Source: Bigelowiella natans CCMP2755 (Eukaryota > Cercozoa > Chlorarachniophyceae). Taken from it: a stretch of 35,627 nt of DNA. Positions 1 through 12,200 of this stretch are shown in pieces; position 1 is the first letter of the stretch; every line of letters begins with the position of its first letter. Location: the NCBI GenBank assembly GCA_000320545.1, contig ADNK01000586.1:25001-60627 (forward strand), read 5' to 3'. The notes beneath the pieces were generated by a model. That model was not told the origin of the DNA. It was given only the letters and a program-made list of their open reading frames with translations, and did no database searches. Both the position numbers and the translations under genes were made by a program.

Positions 1-157
1 TACGATAGGCCTCCTGCTCACCATCAATCAACCTCAGGTATGCGGTAGGCGTCATCCAAAAGTCATGGGCGAAAAGAAGCAATTTATTCTCGGAATCGGT
101 AGTAGTAGTAGCAGTAGTAAAAGTAATAGTAGTGGTAGTTTTTCATTCATTGTGTCA

Positions 158-194
<37 letters not shown>

Positions 195-1359
195 TTAATG
201 TGCGTGTGTAATTACCCGAATAGCGCGGTAGCGAACCTTCATCCCTCACGACGTCGCGCTCATGATGATATTCATTTGTTTGTTTCCCAGAAGAAGAAGA
301 AGCGGAGGTCCTCAATTATGAAGAGCAAGCCAAAGAACAAGCTACAGCAGCGCCCGGACCATCGGACCGGAAAATCCACGCCAGTAGGCGAGGATGAATT
401 ATTAGATAGAAATTCCGAGAAGAAATCATTGGAGCGAAATCACAACATCAACAACGCGCCATCCTCGTCCTCGGCCGCTCGTAACGAAGCTGCTCAGATT
501 TCCCGTCCAAACGTCGAGAAGAAATCATCGGAGCGAAACCACAACATCAACAACGCGCCATCCTCGTCCTCGGCCGCTCATAACGAAGCTGCTCAGATTT
601 CCCGTCCAAACGTCGAGAAGAAATCATCGGAGCGAAACCACAACATCAACAACGCGCCATCCTCGTCCTCGGCCGCTCGTAACGAAGCTGCTCAGATTTC
701 CCGTCCAAACGTCGAGAAGACACCCCAGAAGCGAGCCCCTCAGCGTATAGATAGCAGTGTCGGTAGCGGCGACTCGAAGGGGGATGAGAAGACATCGTCA
801 CGCCCAAGGCTCCTACCAGCCATCAAAGAAAGTAGACCGCCCACAATTAGTACTGCATTAAACAGAAATGCAGCACCGCGGCCTAGCCCTGGGGTCATCA
901 CTCCCAAAAATAGCACATTTTCAATGACGCCCGACAAGAAACGGCAGCAGCAATCCCCTCCTCCATCCGGTAGTACATGCATACTTTTGGTGAGGTCAAG
1001 CCAACGATGTGTAGCAAAGTTCAACTCTCCCTTTCTATTATTTTTACCCATTGCATATGGGGGGGGGGGGGGGGGGGGGAGGGATGTGCGGGGAATGTTT
1101 TGGATTGATGATTGCAGTGGTGATGTGATGGAGGATGATGATAACGATTCGCCTCCTGTCATCGTCGATGTGTTGCTGATACCGTAAAACAACTACTGAT
1201 TACATGCATTGCATAGGGAAAGGACCACATGAAAGTCCCTCCCCGCTTGTGAGGTTCTCCAGTAACGCTTCATTCTCTGTGAAAGATAGTACCGACAGTG
1301 CCGTCGTAGCGACGGCGTCGTCGCCCAAAAAAGCGAGGGATTCTGACGCGGAAGACTAG
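1..1359 (+). CDS. Partial gene: unknown basic, Ser-rich protein with three 33-aa tandem repeats
   Basis: The family is not recognised. The model is a 3' part: exon 1-37 (donor CTCAG|GTATGC), exon 291-969 (acceptor TTTCCCAG, donor TCCG|GTAGTA) and terminal exon 1217-1359 (acceptor GCATAG, stop TAG at 1357-1359). Phases agree (0 at the first junction, 1 at the second). The middle exon opens with a basic run (KKKKRR) that could be a nuclear localisation signal, then carries three near-identical 33-residue units at 417-713, followed by Ser/Pro/Lys-rich sequence. The last exon encodes about 47 residues rich in Ser, Lys and Asp. There is no catalytic motif and the chain is probably disordered. The gene converges on the ligase gene. 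An ATG at 318 could instead be the start if the first exon is wrong. The terminal exon is well supported by phase; the 1-37 exon is weak. Confidence 0.55.
160..190. repeat. (TA)n microsatellite
   Basis: About 15 TA units lie in the proposed first intron of the partial gene. Confidence 0.9.
417..713 (+). repeat. Three tandem 99-bp coding repeats
   Basis: Units start at 417, 516 and 615. Each is 99 bp (33 codons) and begins with Glu-Lys-Lys-Ser. Units 2 and 3 differ by about one base, while unit 1 differs by a few, which indicates recent expansion. The period keeps the reading frame. Confidence 0.95.
1059..1079. repeat. Homopolymer G tract
   Basis: Twenty-one G residues lie in the last intron of the partial gene. 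The length may be unreliable in sequencing. Confidence 0.9.
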
Positions 1360-2344
1360 CATGACACAGAATGAATGTGAGTATGTGTTGTACGCATAGC
1401 GTAGCTGCTTTAGGTGGCAGCGACATCTTCGGTCTGACGATATGAGAACTATTTCAGTGCAGATACTAAAGAACGAAAGTTGCACATGTGTCTAAAGATG
1501 TGTTGTGTAGCTGTCTTGCTGCGCGCTGCTCGAAAGGGTTGATGCTCGCGTTCCAGGTTGCGACTGCGCATGCTAGCATGATTGAGTTACATGTACACGG
1601 GGGTGCTGTACATGCATGCTAGCATGCATCGATCGTGCATGCTGTAGTACGCAGCACGCGAGCTATGTCGGATAAACGAGCAAGTATTTAGCCCCACCTA
1701 GAGCAAAATGTGTGCATCATATAGTTTTTGTACCAGTACGTACGTGCGTGAGATCGAATCCATGCGCATGTACACACTAGCACATGCATAAAGATCATGT
1801 CACCTCCGTTCGATTCTATATCCACTCATGGCAATAAAGAAAGGAGTTTAAGGCATCATCACCTGTTGTGCGTTTCGTCAGTTACTGCTATATAGACATG
1901 CAGCCTTAGCGGGCATGGAGCAGCATATGTGTTCCCCACATGCTGTATGCATGCGCCGCACAACCATTCGTGATAATCGTATGCAATAGCTGCAAATGCG
2001 CGCATATTTAGCTAGATAGAAGCAGTGGAGAAACAGATTGACTAGGTGATGATTACTAATGAATGTATTGCTGTACGTCTGGATTCGATTCATACAATGC
2101 AGCATGCAATGGTGAATGAGGAATCCTTTATCATTACTTACCTGATGATTAGAACCTGTACGAACTAACAATCGTGAGAATAAAAAAATAGAAATAAATA
2201 ACAATGTAGCAACATCGATAGGCAAAGGCCTAGTGACGCTACAACATTTAACTGGTTGGGTTATCATACGCAAGAGCGCTGCCCATGTAGTATGTGGCGA
2301 TAAACGACGCCCGGGGGAACACTCGTATCCATTCCAGAAGCGAC
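1360..2344. other. Convergent intergenic region, no gene seen
   Basis: About 985 bases separate the stop codons of two convergent genes. No open frame with coding character or splice support was found. The stretch is rich in CATG, GCATGC and TGCA palindromes, with the densest cluster at 1569-1629. It should contain the 3' UTRs and polyadenylation sites of both genes; AATAAA occurs at 1834 on the plus strand. Confidence 0.6.
1569..1629. repeat. Nested palindromes (CATGCTAGCATG type)
   Basis: A 12-bp palindrome lies at 1569-1580 and a perfect 18-bp palindrome at 1612-1629, both centred on GCTAGC. Between them CATGTAC (1590-1596) is matched by GTACATG (1608-1614). The segment could extrude as a cruciform or fold in a 3' UTR. 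Confidence 0.8.
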
Positions 2345-2854
2345 TTAGTCGAGATCGACATCCCTGCCTAGTGTGATGGCGGTGCGCATCTTGGCCACCA
2401 TCGTTTCGAGAGATTTGTACGGCGGAAGGTCGAGGGTAAAGAAGCACGTGTGGGAAATGGGGAGATGGCTGATCTCCCCGTCCGGGCCAGTCGCTCGGTG
2501 TGGAAAGTCGTGGATTTTGAACTTGTTGGACGCCCACTCATCGCTGTCTTTGGGGTAGAGTCGGGACCTCCCCCAGACGAATCGCAGAAACTGCCGCCTT
2601 TCGTCGTTGTCAAACAGTTCGTGCATCATCTTCCAAAATAGCTTCACGTGCGCGTCGTTCTTGCTGCACCCGCCGTACGTCGTGTTGGCCTCTAGGAGAT
2701 CCACGTCGATCGTAGCCGTCCCGCACACCTTGATACACACACACACACACGATGGTGGTGGTGGTAGAAATGAGGAAGCTGTGTGCGTGCAAATCCACTC
2801 GAAAGTGATGATTAGAGCGGGCACGTATGTTTGAAGAGCCATCAGTTATCATCG

Positions 2855-2887
<33 letters not shown>

Positions 2888-2998
2888 GTTTCATATACCG
2901 ATTTCTCGAGCTGGCCATGCGTCATCAGCGACAACGCGTCTCCGGGAACCACCTTCTCTATGCCTACGCGCACAAGGACAGGAGGTGATGATAAGTAG

Positions 2999-3030
<32 letters not shown>

Positions 3031-3895
3031 GTGATGGTGATGATGACAGAGCCAACGACGACGACGACGACCACGACGACGACGAACATAGAAACATAAA
3101 CATAATATTCTCAGCCCAAGGAAAGCGCACGTCACGTGGGTTGGCAGGTACACAGGCAACACCACCAGTATACCTCTACGAATCGCTTCGCACTGCGGCG
3201 CGAACTCAAAGAGGCGCGCATCCCTGAGCAGCTTGATAAACGTGCTGCAGTTGTCCCACGTCACAAGGACGCTCTGGCCGTCGGCCACGAGATCTATCAT
3301 CCTGCCCTCGACGCAGCCAGGCCGGCGGAATGTGAGCATTAAGTCGGTGAAGTCGTAGGAGAAAGGGTCATCGGTCGTCTTCTTTCCGTCGCCTCTACCC
3401 CCCCCCTCTGCACCCTTTGCGTCGTCGGCGTGATGTTTGAAGTCCGCCTCCTCCTCCTCCTCCTCCTCCTCCTCCTCCTCCTCCTCCTCCTCCTGCTGCT
3501 GCAACTGTCGCTGCTGTATCATCTTGCGGATGCTCCTGATGATCATGGATGGCCGCTGGTCAAACTCGTGCAGATCGGACTCGTCGGGCTTTTGAAATAT
3601 GAGGTGTCCAATATGGAGGAGGAGGAGGAGAAAGGGGGGGGGGGGGGGACTAGGTGTAAGGGGAGGACTGACGACGGCGCCTACTCGGGGGTATGATGAT
3701 ATCTCTAGAATCCTTCTATCTAACTACGGCTCATCATCACACATGACGTGGTACTACCTCTCGGAGCAGCAGCTTCCAGACGAGGGAGGGAAGCTGCATG
3801 TCGAGGTAGTGACTGCGGAAAACGCACAATATTACACAACATATATGCACAATCAGAGCAGAGTAGCAACGACGACGATCATGATGATGACGATC

Positions 3896-3926
<31 letters not shown>

Positions 3927-3979
3927 CGATAAGATCCGGCTGCCAGACCCCTTAACACCCACACAATCATACACACATA

Positions 3980-4010
<31 letters not shown>

Positions 4011-4983
4011 GCCCACACGCCTGAGGATAACGATCCGTCATTAGCAGAATAAAACCTGTTCCGTAGCGTCGTCCCAATCAGCATTCCGATGAACCCGAGC
4101 ATGCGGAGATGCAGAGGCTCGGTGGCCTCAGGGGATGGGATCCATTGATCCTAACACCAGAAAACGCGCAATTTCATCATTCTCAGCACCGCACCGTCAC
4201 GGTGTGGCGAGTGGTAAGTATGGAATAGGCAAAATGGCTCTTCTCGCCTACCCTATTGTGTCCTCCTCTCTTTCAACCCCCTCCCCCCCCCCCCTCCTCC
4301 CTTGCCACTCCTCATCACGGCGGTACCTGGTACTGGCCGTCCTGGGTGCGCGCGTTGGGTGTTTGGATGAAGAGGGGGAGGCAGGATGATTGGAGCTCCT
4401 CGATCATCTCGCTGATGACGGTGCGGTATGGTCCGCCAGCATCGATGGATCCGTAGCCGAGAAACTTCACATTGAATATTCGAGAGGAGGCTGCCTCTGG
4501 CGGGACCCGGAAGCACCACGTGCTACACCGCTGCATTTGAGAGTACACCTGTCGGCAGTTATGAGTCAGGTATGGAGAAAACAGAAGGGGAGGGAGGAGA
4601 CGGGGAAGGGGGAGGGGGGGGGGAGGGGGGGGAGAAGGAAAGGGGGAGATGCGAAAAATCCAAACGACGGCGAGACGACGCTAACGTGAGCAACGACCTG
4701 GAAGAACACAGTGTTCTTGAAGCCCTCTTCCTCCTGCTTTGCCGCTGCTGAGAACGACGATGGGGCTCTATCAGCGTCGCCCTTCTCCTCCGTCCCTGGT
4801 CCTCCTCCTCCTCCTCCTCCTCCTCCTCCTCCTCTTCCTACTACATCTGTTACAGCAGCTGCGGGCGGGGAATAGGACAAAACATATATTTTTTGAAAAT
4901 GGATTTCCGGTCAAGATTGTGCGAAGAAGCTTTGTCCACTTCTCTGAGATGTTTCCTCCTCTTCATCTGTTTGTTGCTCTTCT

Positions 4984-5025
<42 letters not shown>

Positions 5026-6106
5026 CTTGTAGTAGCACTACTTATATAATCTGCTGCAGCTGCTACAACAATTACCACTACAAATACTACCACTACTAAT
5101 TACTACTACTAATTACTACTACTACTACTAATGATAATAATAACAATAATCATAACTATTACCTCCTGTGCCCCCCCCCCTCCACGATGCTGACAGTTGC
5201 CCCGTCGCCACCGCATCGGTATCCGCAGCAGAGGCCGATGATGCCGTTGACGACGACGACGTCGTGGCAGCAGCAGCTGCTTGCTGATGCTTGTAATCGT
5301 AGGCCTTTCGCCTGTGTACCACGATATTCTCCGAGATTTGAGGGCCTCGCTCCCGGTCAAAGTGCCGTATGGCGACGTCCAAAATCCGCCTCTTGTGCCG
5401 CCAGAAGAGAAGGCGCTTGATCCTCCGCACACGCGAGCCGAGGGAGGACGGGTGCGTCTGGGAGAAGTCTACGATGGTGTGCAGCCACGGCTCAATGAGC
5501 TCGTTTGCTTTCTGAATGAAGAAGGCCCGCCTCTGCAGCAGCGCCAGGGGGTTTTCCGATAGCCGCGAGGCGGCGTGGACGTCTGGCATGCGGAGGACCT
5601 CATTCTCGTCGGGGGTAAACTTCCTCGGCTCTACGAACGACGCGGAGAGCCCGCAGCGATCGCAGAATCTGAGAGTAGTAACATCGAGCTCACCCATCAT
5701 CATCGCGCATTACGAGTACTAAATACACCGTCTTTCGCAGCAGCAGCAGCAGCAGCAGCAGATAGTGTTCTCTGGCCCATCCACTAGCCAGTAAGGGAAG
5801 TGCGGAAGATGACGCATGCTACTACTGCCTCCCACCCCCCCCCCCCCCTTTCCCCCTCCTCCTCCTACCACTATTACTATCATACATCGTGCTGCTGCTT
5901 ACTTTTCAAAGAGCTCCACCAGCTGGTAGTCCGCTTTCGGGTACAGCCGGAACATCGTCCCGATCACTCTCACCGCGTAGTTGCTGCTGTTGCGCGCGAG
6001 GGCCCCCCTCGCGGCGGTGATGGCGGCCGTCCGTGCTGCGTCGCCAACTGCATTGGTGATGTGCGCTCGGAATATGGACTCTTCGCATAATCTGTCAACG
6101 TGTATG

Positions 6107-6141
<35 letters not shown>

Positions 6142-7210
6142 GCGTGTGCGTGTGCGTGTGCGTGTGCGTGTGCGTGTGCGTGTGCGTGTGCGTGTGCGTG
6201 TGCGTGTGCGTGTGCGTGTGCGTGTGCGTGTGCGTGTGCGTGTGCGTGTGTGCGGTACTTTAGTGTTTTGGAAATCGCTCTAGTAGAGTTTTATGGCTAC
6301 CACCCTTACTACCGAATACCGCTACCACTGCTGTTTCTGCTTCTCTACGAGTAGTAATAACACCTGAAATCGTAGAACTCCTGGCCCGTTTTCTTCTTCC
6401 ACTCGTTGGCAAGTTCCTGGGCAAAGTTGGTCGCCACATGCACCTCCTCCCGCCGCTGATGATGGTGATGATGATGGAGGAGGAAATGTTGCGAATTCTC
6501 GTGTTCCGACGAATAGTAATATCGCTGGTAGTAGTTCTTCTTTCCCTCCACCTCCTCCCCCTGCTGTTGTTGTTGTTTTTGAGTCCTCGCGATTGCAACG
6601 ACAGAGCGAATCGGCTGCAGCGCATCGATGAGGAAGTCAAGCTGGACGAGTCGGAGAAACCACGGATGCTTTGCATAGGCCTCCTTCATTTCGTCAGCAA
6701 TCTTGATGCTGCTGCTGCTTTTATCATCGTCCTCGTCATTTCTCGCCTTGTCTTTTCCTTCCTGCTCCTTTTTATCTTCTCCAGGGTCTTTAGTCGCTGC
6801 CGCCACTTCCTCCCTCCCCCCCTTCTCAGTCTCCTTCTTGCTCGACAGGGTTGATGTCGATGAGGGTGGCGATGACAGTGCTATGGATGCTATTGCTGGC
6901 GTTCTCGCGAGCGTCGTCCTCCACGTAGACAGGTTTACTTCCACAATCGCTCGGAGAAATGTAGGAGCCTTACAATACAAGCGACCGTTACGATCTCATC
7001 ACTCATATTTATCAAAAACATGCAAGCAACATCTCAACAGCGGGAAGTAGCACAGCGTGTACCTTCTGGGAGCTGAGAATGGCCTTTTCAATGTCATACC
7101 TGCTCGAAGAGGAGGGAGCGGGGGGGGAGGGGGCAATCGAAAGGTGGGGCGGGAGGAGGCATCAAGCACCAACAAATAATCGCGCGCGCGCATAGACACA
7201 CACACACACA

Positions 7211-7244
<34 letters not shown>

Positions 7245-9131
7245 ACGTAACCCCGCCAACAATCGCCAACAGCACCGTTACTTCCTCATCTCCCCCTCCC
7301 CCTTTTCTAGGTAAATTGGCCACTACTTCGATCTCGACATCTCGGCCTGCAGCTGGGCGGCCAGGTGGCGGAAGATGGCTCTATTGAGGTTGATAGTCCG
7401 CCGAGTGCGGATGAGAATGCTAAGGACGCGCACAAGAGCGAGTTTCGTCCCCTCGCTTGTACTCGTGGTGAGGAAAAGAAATATGAGGTCCAGCAAGCGA
7501 GGCGACAACAAACGTTGCTGCAGCTGCTGAAGCGTCGCCGAGCCGTCGAGATTGCTGATTCGTTTTAAAAAATCGTGAAACGTGGGGGGGGGTGATAACG
7601 ACGATGACGATATTGACGATGACGATATTGACGATGACGATATTGACGATGACGATATTGACGATGACGATATTGACGATGACCAATATTTTGCGCTGGT
7701 TTTTTTTTTTTTTTCTTTTTTTCTGGTGACAAATGGAGATATAGAAACAAGCGGAAGAGGGAGGGAAATAGAGAAGGGGGGGGAGGGGAGAGGAGGAGCA
7801 CGTACTACTACTACGACTACTACTACGACTACTAGTACCACTTCGCTTGTATCTCGTCGGTGCAGTCGATGATGAAGATCAGCAGCCAAATCGCGAAGCT
7901 AACGCTCGGAAACGAGCTCACATCCACCGCGCGCTCGAGGTACGAGGCGTTCCGCGGCGCCCTCTCGTAGGCACCAATGATCTCCGACACCTCGCACGGG
8001 TTGATTTTCATCGAGCGTTTGACGGCGGGCCCTGGAATCAAGGAGCGCGCGAAATGGCAGCTCAGCTGCCTCACGCACTCATCGGATATGAGCCCGAGAG
8101 TTCTCATAGTCGACGCCGCGGCAGCCGCTTTCTTCGTGGTCGTCTCCCCCCCCCCCTTCCCCAGGCTCATCACCGCCTGCGTGAGGATGTGGCTACGGAG
8201 GAACTCGAGGCAGGGCTTGTGTTTGAGGAAGAATAGGCTCCGGAGAAGAAGCATTAAACAGCTGCTGCTCGAATCACCCGCGGGGGTGCTAGCGATGAGA
8301 GCAGTGGAGGAGGGGCTTGTCTTTCCCGCCGCCTCTTCCTCCTTCTCCCCCCCCTTCTTATCCTTATCGGTCTTCTCAGCCTTCCTCTCGGGAGCAATCT
8401 CTGTTCTTCGTGTGCCGTTATCGCCGTCGCAAGTCGCCTCCCTCTCCTCCTCCTCCTCCCCTTCCTCTTCCTCGCCGTCATCAGAGGAGGTGGTAACGAG
8501 GGTGAGGAGGCAGAGGATGGTGAGGCGAGAGGCCAGCGCGCGTTCGGTAAGGAGAAGGCGCAGCTTCAGCTCAACGGTCCCCATTCCGCGAAATCCCCAT
8601 ATGTCGAGAAGAAGTTTCTGCCAGGCCTCCTTGCTGGCAGCAGAGGTCGTCGTCGCGAGATACCCAGCAGCGACGCTGCCCATCATCCGCGCATTATTAC
8701 TCCTCATCATTCTCCGCACCATCGATGATGATGCTGATGGGGAGGAGGGGGAGGAGGGAGATGATGATGATGATGATGATGGCGACGACGATGAGGGCGA
8801 GGAATGGGCGCCCGCCCTGTTGGTAGAAGTGGAGGTAGAAGCATGGCGCCGCAGCGACCGGATCAGGGATGATGATCGAGGCGATAACGGCGGCGCAGTC
8901 GAGGGGGACATTGGAGGCGTGTTAGCACCACCGTTGCTTTCCTTGTTGTCTTCGTCAGGGGGGGGGGAAGTGGTTAGAGTGATGCTAGCTCCTCCTCCTC
9001 CTCCTCCTCCTCCTCCTCCTCCTCCCCCTCTAGATCCGCCTCCGGTTCTCTCGTGGAATTGAACGTGGTGACCATCTAGCATCCCTAAGAGATCCTAAAT
9101 TGATAGAAGATGACGATGGAAAGGAGGAGGA

Positions 9132-9171
<40 letters not shown>

Positions 9172-10987
9172 GAGGAGGAGGAGGAGGAGGAGGAGGAGGA
9201 GAGGAAGAGGCACGAGATATCAGCACTATCTGAATCAAAAGGTCACAACAACATGAAGCTGTTATTATGACAGCGTTTGTCCCTTCTTATCTTTTCTCCC
9301 CCTCCCTCTCCCCCCCCCTCCCCCGCAGAACTACTATTACAATTTCAGAGCGACGACGACGACGACGATTACGACATGCGAAAAGGTACCTCCTCTTGGC
9401 CGCTGCTATCCGAGCGGGAGAAGGCCTTCACATCCAAATCCTCCAGTCTCATCGGGTGAGCCCTAGCCTCTCGGGACAACAACTGGACGAGGGCCGAGGA
9501 CATCTCCCCTCCAGCTGCTCTCATGGCCTCCTCGCACTGCTCAGGCGTATACCCTAGCCAGCCCATACGCTTATGGAAGGCCTTGCGAGTGTCGCTGTCG
9601 TAGAGCACCTCCCTCCAGACGTCGAAGCCGCGGTCATTTCTGCGAGATGCTGGCATCGTCAGAGCAGAACCTGCTCGTTCGCTGCCCCCATATTTACCAT
9701 CAGGCAATGGGCGTTGTTGCTGCTGCTGCTGCTGTCGTCGGCGAAGCTGCCACTCTCGCAATGCGATCCATGCGTCCGTAAGCGAGTATCTGTGCTCCTT
9801 CAGCGCTCCGCACAAGACGTCGTCGGGAACAGAGGCCATGTACGCGGAATTACCAAGGTAGAACTGGAGACGTAGTATCTGCGTGCTCCGCCGCACGTTC
9901 GACCTGTGAAGCGTCATCACCACGTCAGCACGTTAGGAGGGGCGGCGACCGAGACGGGGGAGAAAAAAAGGGAAGGTGGGTCACGACTTGCGGCGTGGCA
10001 AGTCTGGCGGAATAGTGAGCAAGTTGTTACCACGTGTCGACCACCCCAAGACAGAGGGGAGACTTCGGGGAAAAAAAAACAAAGAGAAAACCAGGAAAAA
10101 CGAACAGCATCATCCCCGCCCCGCCCTTCAGTGATTACCACTGCGACAGGAGCCCCGTTGTTGCGTTGAGCACGTTTTGGAAGCCAACCGACAGGTAGTA
10201 TGACGACTGCGAGATGTGGAGGAAATCACCTGCGCTTACCTTTGGCGAGGCGCCGCTGCTGCCATATGACCACACTTGGAGTTGTACATTATCGCCCTTC
10301 CACGATGGATATCTTTCCGAGACAGCAAAGCAAACTGCCAACGACGACGCGGCGCGCGGTGCTCCTGCTCGAGGCGACCCCCACGCCTTATTCGCCGTGT
10401 TGAGGGTGTCATCAGGAATACCTTTTGCCTCTGTGGTTGGGGCGGCAGTGATAGCGGAGGAAGCGTTGGCCACGGCTGCTGCTTGAATATCACTCGCAGC
10501 GGCCTCTTCATCTTCTTTCTTCAGCCCCCTCTCTCGCCCCCCCTCCTCGATTTTTCGCAGCAATATCTCGTTGCAGGAGGAAAGAATGAGCAAAGCGCAT
10601 TTGTGGGCGAGGGGAAGCTCCATGGGCTCGCAGGGGAAGAATGGCATGTGATCTATCATCACTACTAGTAGCCTCTCGGAACTGATGCCTGAGTGGATTA
10701 TTATGGTGGTGGTGATGATAATTATGATGATGATGATAGTAGCAGTGGGAGAAGAAACGATGGCGATACGGAGGACCATCGACGGGGGGACGGACGGTGA
10801 TGATTAAGTAATGTGCGAGAAGGGAAGAGTTGTTCGCTGTTGGACGCATTTGCACCTTTCTTCATTTACCCCTCCCACTCCATTAAATGTATACTACATA
10901 TCATCAATGCACGTGCGCGTCCCTCCCTTAGTTGACGTCTCATGCAACGAAGCTGTGCAAGGAAAATTGGCATATCGTATTCATATT

Positions 10988-11021
<34 letters not shown>

Positions 11022-12161
11022 CCCACCCATCAGAACGTCGATCTTTGAAATAACGTCAAGAGCTGTGCTACGACTGCTGCCCATGTACATCGACCTCGGC
11101 ACCTCTTTCTCCAATAACAGCTCTGTCTCCTCCTCTTTCATCCCCCCTCCCCCCCCCTCTCCAACCACTTCCTTGGCAACGACAGCGGCGACGCGGAGCA
11201 CCAGCACTGGTCCCGCGAAAGACTTTTGCATCACCATCTCCGCTCTGACTAATCTTCCACCAGCGCCGCCGCGGCGGCTGCTGTTGATGTCATCATTACT
11301 CTCATTCCTCCTCCTGCTGGCCGCCGCTGCTAAATGGGGGCCGTAGTCAATGAGCTCGTGCGTCGTCATCGTTGTCGTCGAGTTTGAGGGATTGGTCGCG
11401 TTGATTGATGAATCACCTCCACACTTCAGTATGCAAGGAAACCGGCAGACGATGAGGTTAGGAGCTTGTTTCTTCTTCTTCTTCTTCTTCTTCTTCTTCT
11501 TCTCCTTCTTCTCTTTACTCTTGTTCTCCTTCATTCCTTTCTTTCCTTCATCATCAGCGACACCAACTTCATCGCTCGCAGCAGCGGTGGTGGTAGATGC
11601 CTCTTCCTCCGAGAGTTGTTGAGCTTTAGCAGCGAATCCTGCCTCCTTGCCCTCAAATGGATTGGAACTTGCATCAGTTGGTAGCTGCTCCTTCCCCTGA
11701 TCGATGACGACGTGGATCTTGTGATTAGCGGCGCTCGCCATCCCATCCATACCAGCTTCTTCGCTCTTATCTTCCTTCCGCTCATCCTCGTGCTCCGTCT
11801 GCTCTTGACAAGGCTTTATATTAGGGCTGTCGATCTGTTTCCTCTCCTCCCCCTCTACCTCCTTTGTTGTATTCTTCTCCTTCTCCTCCCCCCCCCCCTC
11901 CTCTGTTGGCTTACTAGCTATCACCGCCTCGTCGTCGGTTGGATCGAGCTCCAGAACGGGGAAGTCGTTGCTCAGGCTAGAGTCGCGCCCCTCTGCGGAG
12001 GAAACTCTCTCTCCTCCTCCTCCTCCTCCTCCTCCTCCTCCTATTCCCTCTCCTCCTTCTTTCTCAGACTCTTCGGTTGGTGGCCACAGGGGCGGTGGAA
12101 AATCACCACTATGTTTCGGCAAGAACTGAGCTTTCACCTTCTCGCCGCCGTCGCCACCACC

Positions 12162-12200
<39 letters not shown>

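Larger units (their letters stand above)
2345..4548 (-). other. HECT catalytic domain of the giant ligase
   Basis: Six exons encode it. The N-lobe begins near FNVKFLG and GGPYR (exon 4548-4327), continues through GFIGMLIG (4126-4056) and PSLVWKLLL (3812-3758), then FSYDFTDLMLTF and VTWDN (3588-3174). The E2-binding and hinge part lies in 2963-2899. The C-lobe has NTTYGG, FLRFVWGRSRL and LPISHTCFF. The catalytic Cys codon is TGC at plus positions 2444-2446, about residue 4896, some 33 residues from the end as is usual for the family. A Glu run and a Gln-rich stretch (3446-3510) interrupt the N-lobe between RKM and FSYDF; the family normally has a short loop there. Confidence 0.93.

Noticed and set aside
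2842-3130. His- and Asp-run peptides around the (CAT)n and (GAT)n repeats
   Set aside because: They are intronic microsatellite translations; the real exons on both sides join in phase without them.
6106-6253. Open frames of Val-Arg or Cys-Ala repeats
   Set aside because: They are translation of a hexanucleotide repeat within an intron.
7606-7680. CRISPR-like regular array
   Set aside because: The 15-bp units are contiguous with no spacers, in an intron of a eukaryotic gene; it is a minisatellite.
7977-9062. Long plus-strand open frame (361 codons)
   Set aside because: It is antisense to the phase-consistent ligase exon 9094-7839 and consists mainly of Ser, Leu, Asp and Pro runs reflecting the complementary low-complexity codons.
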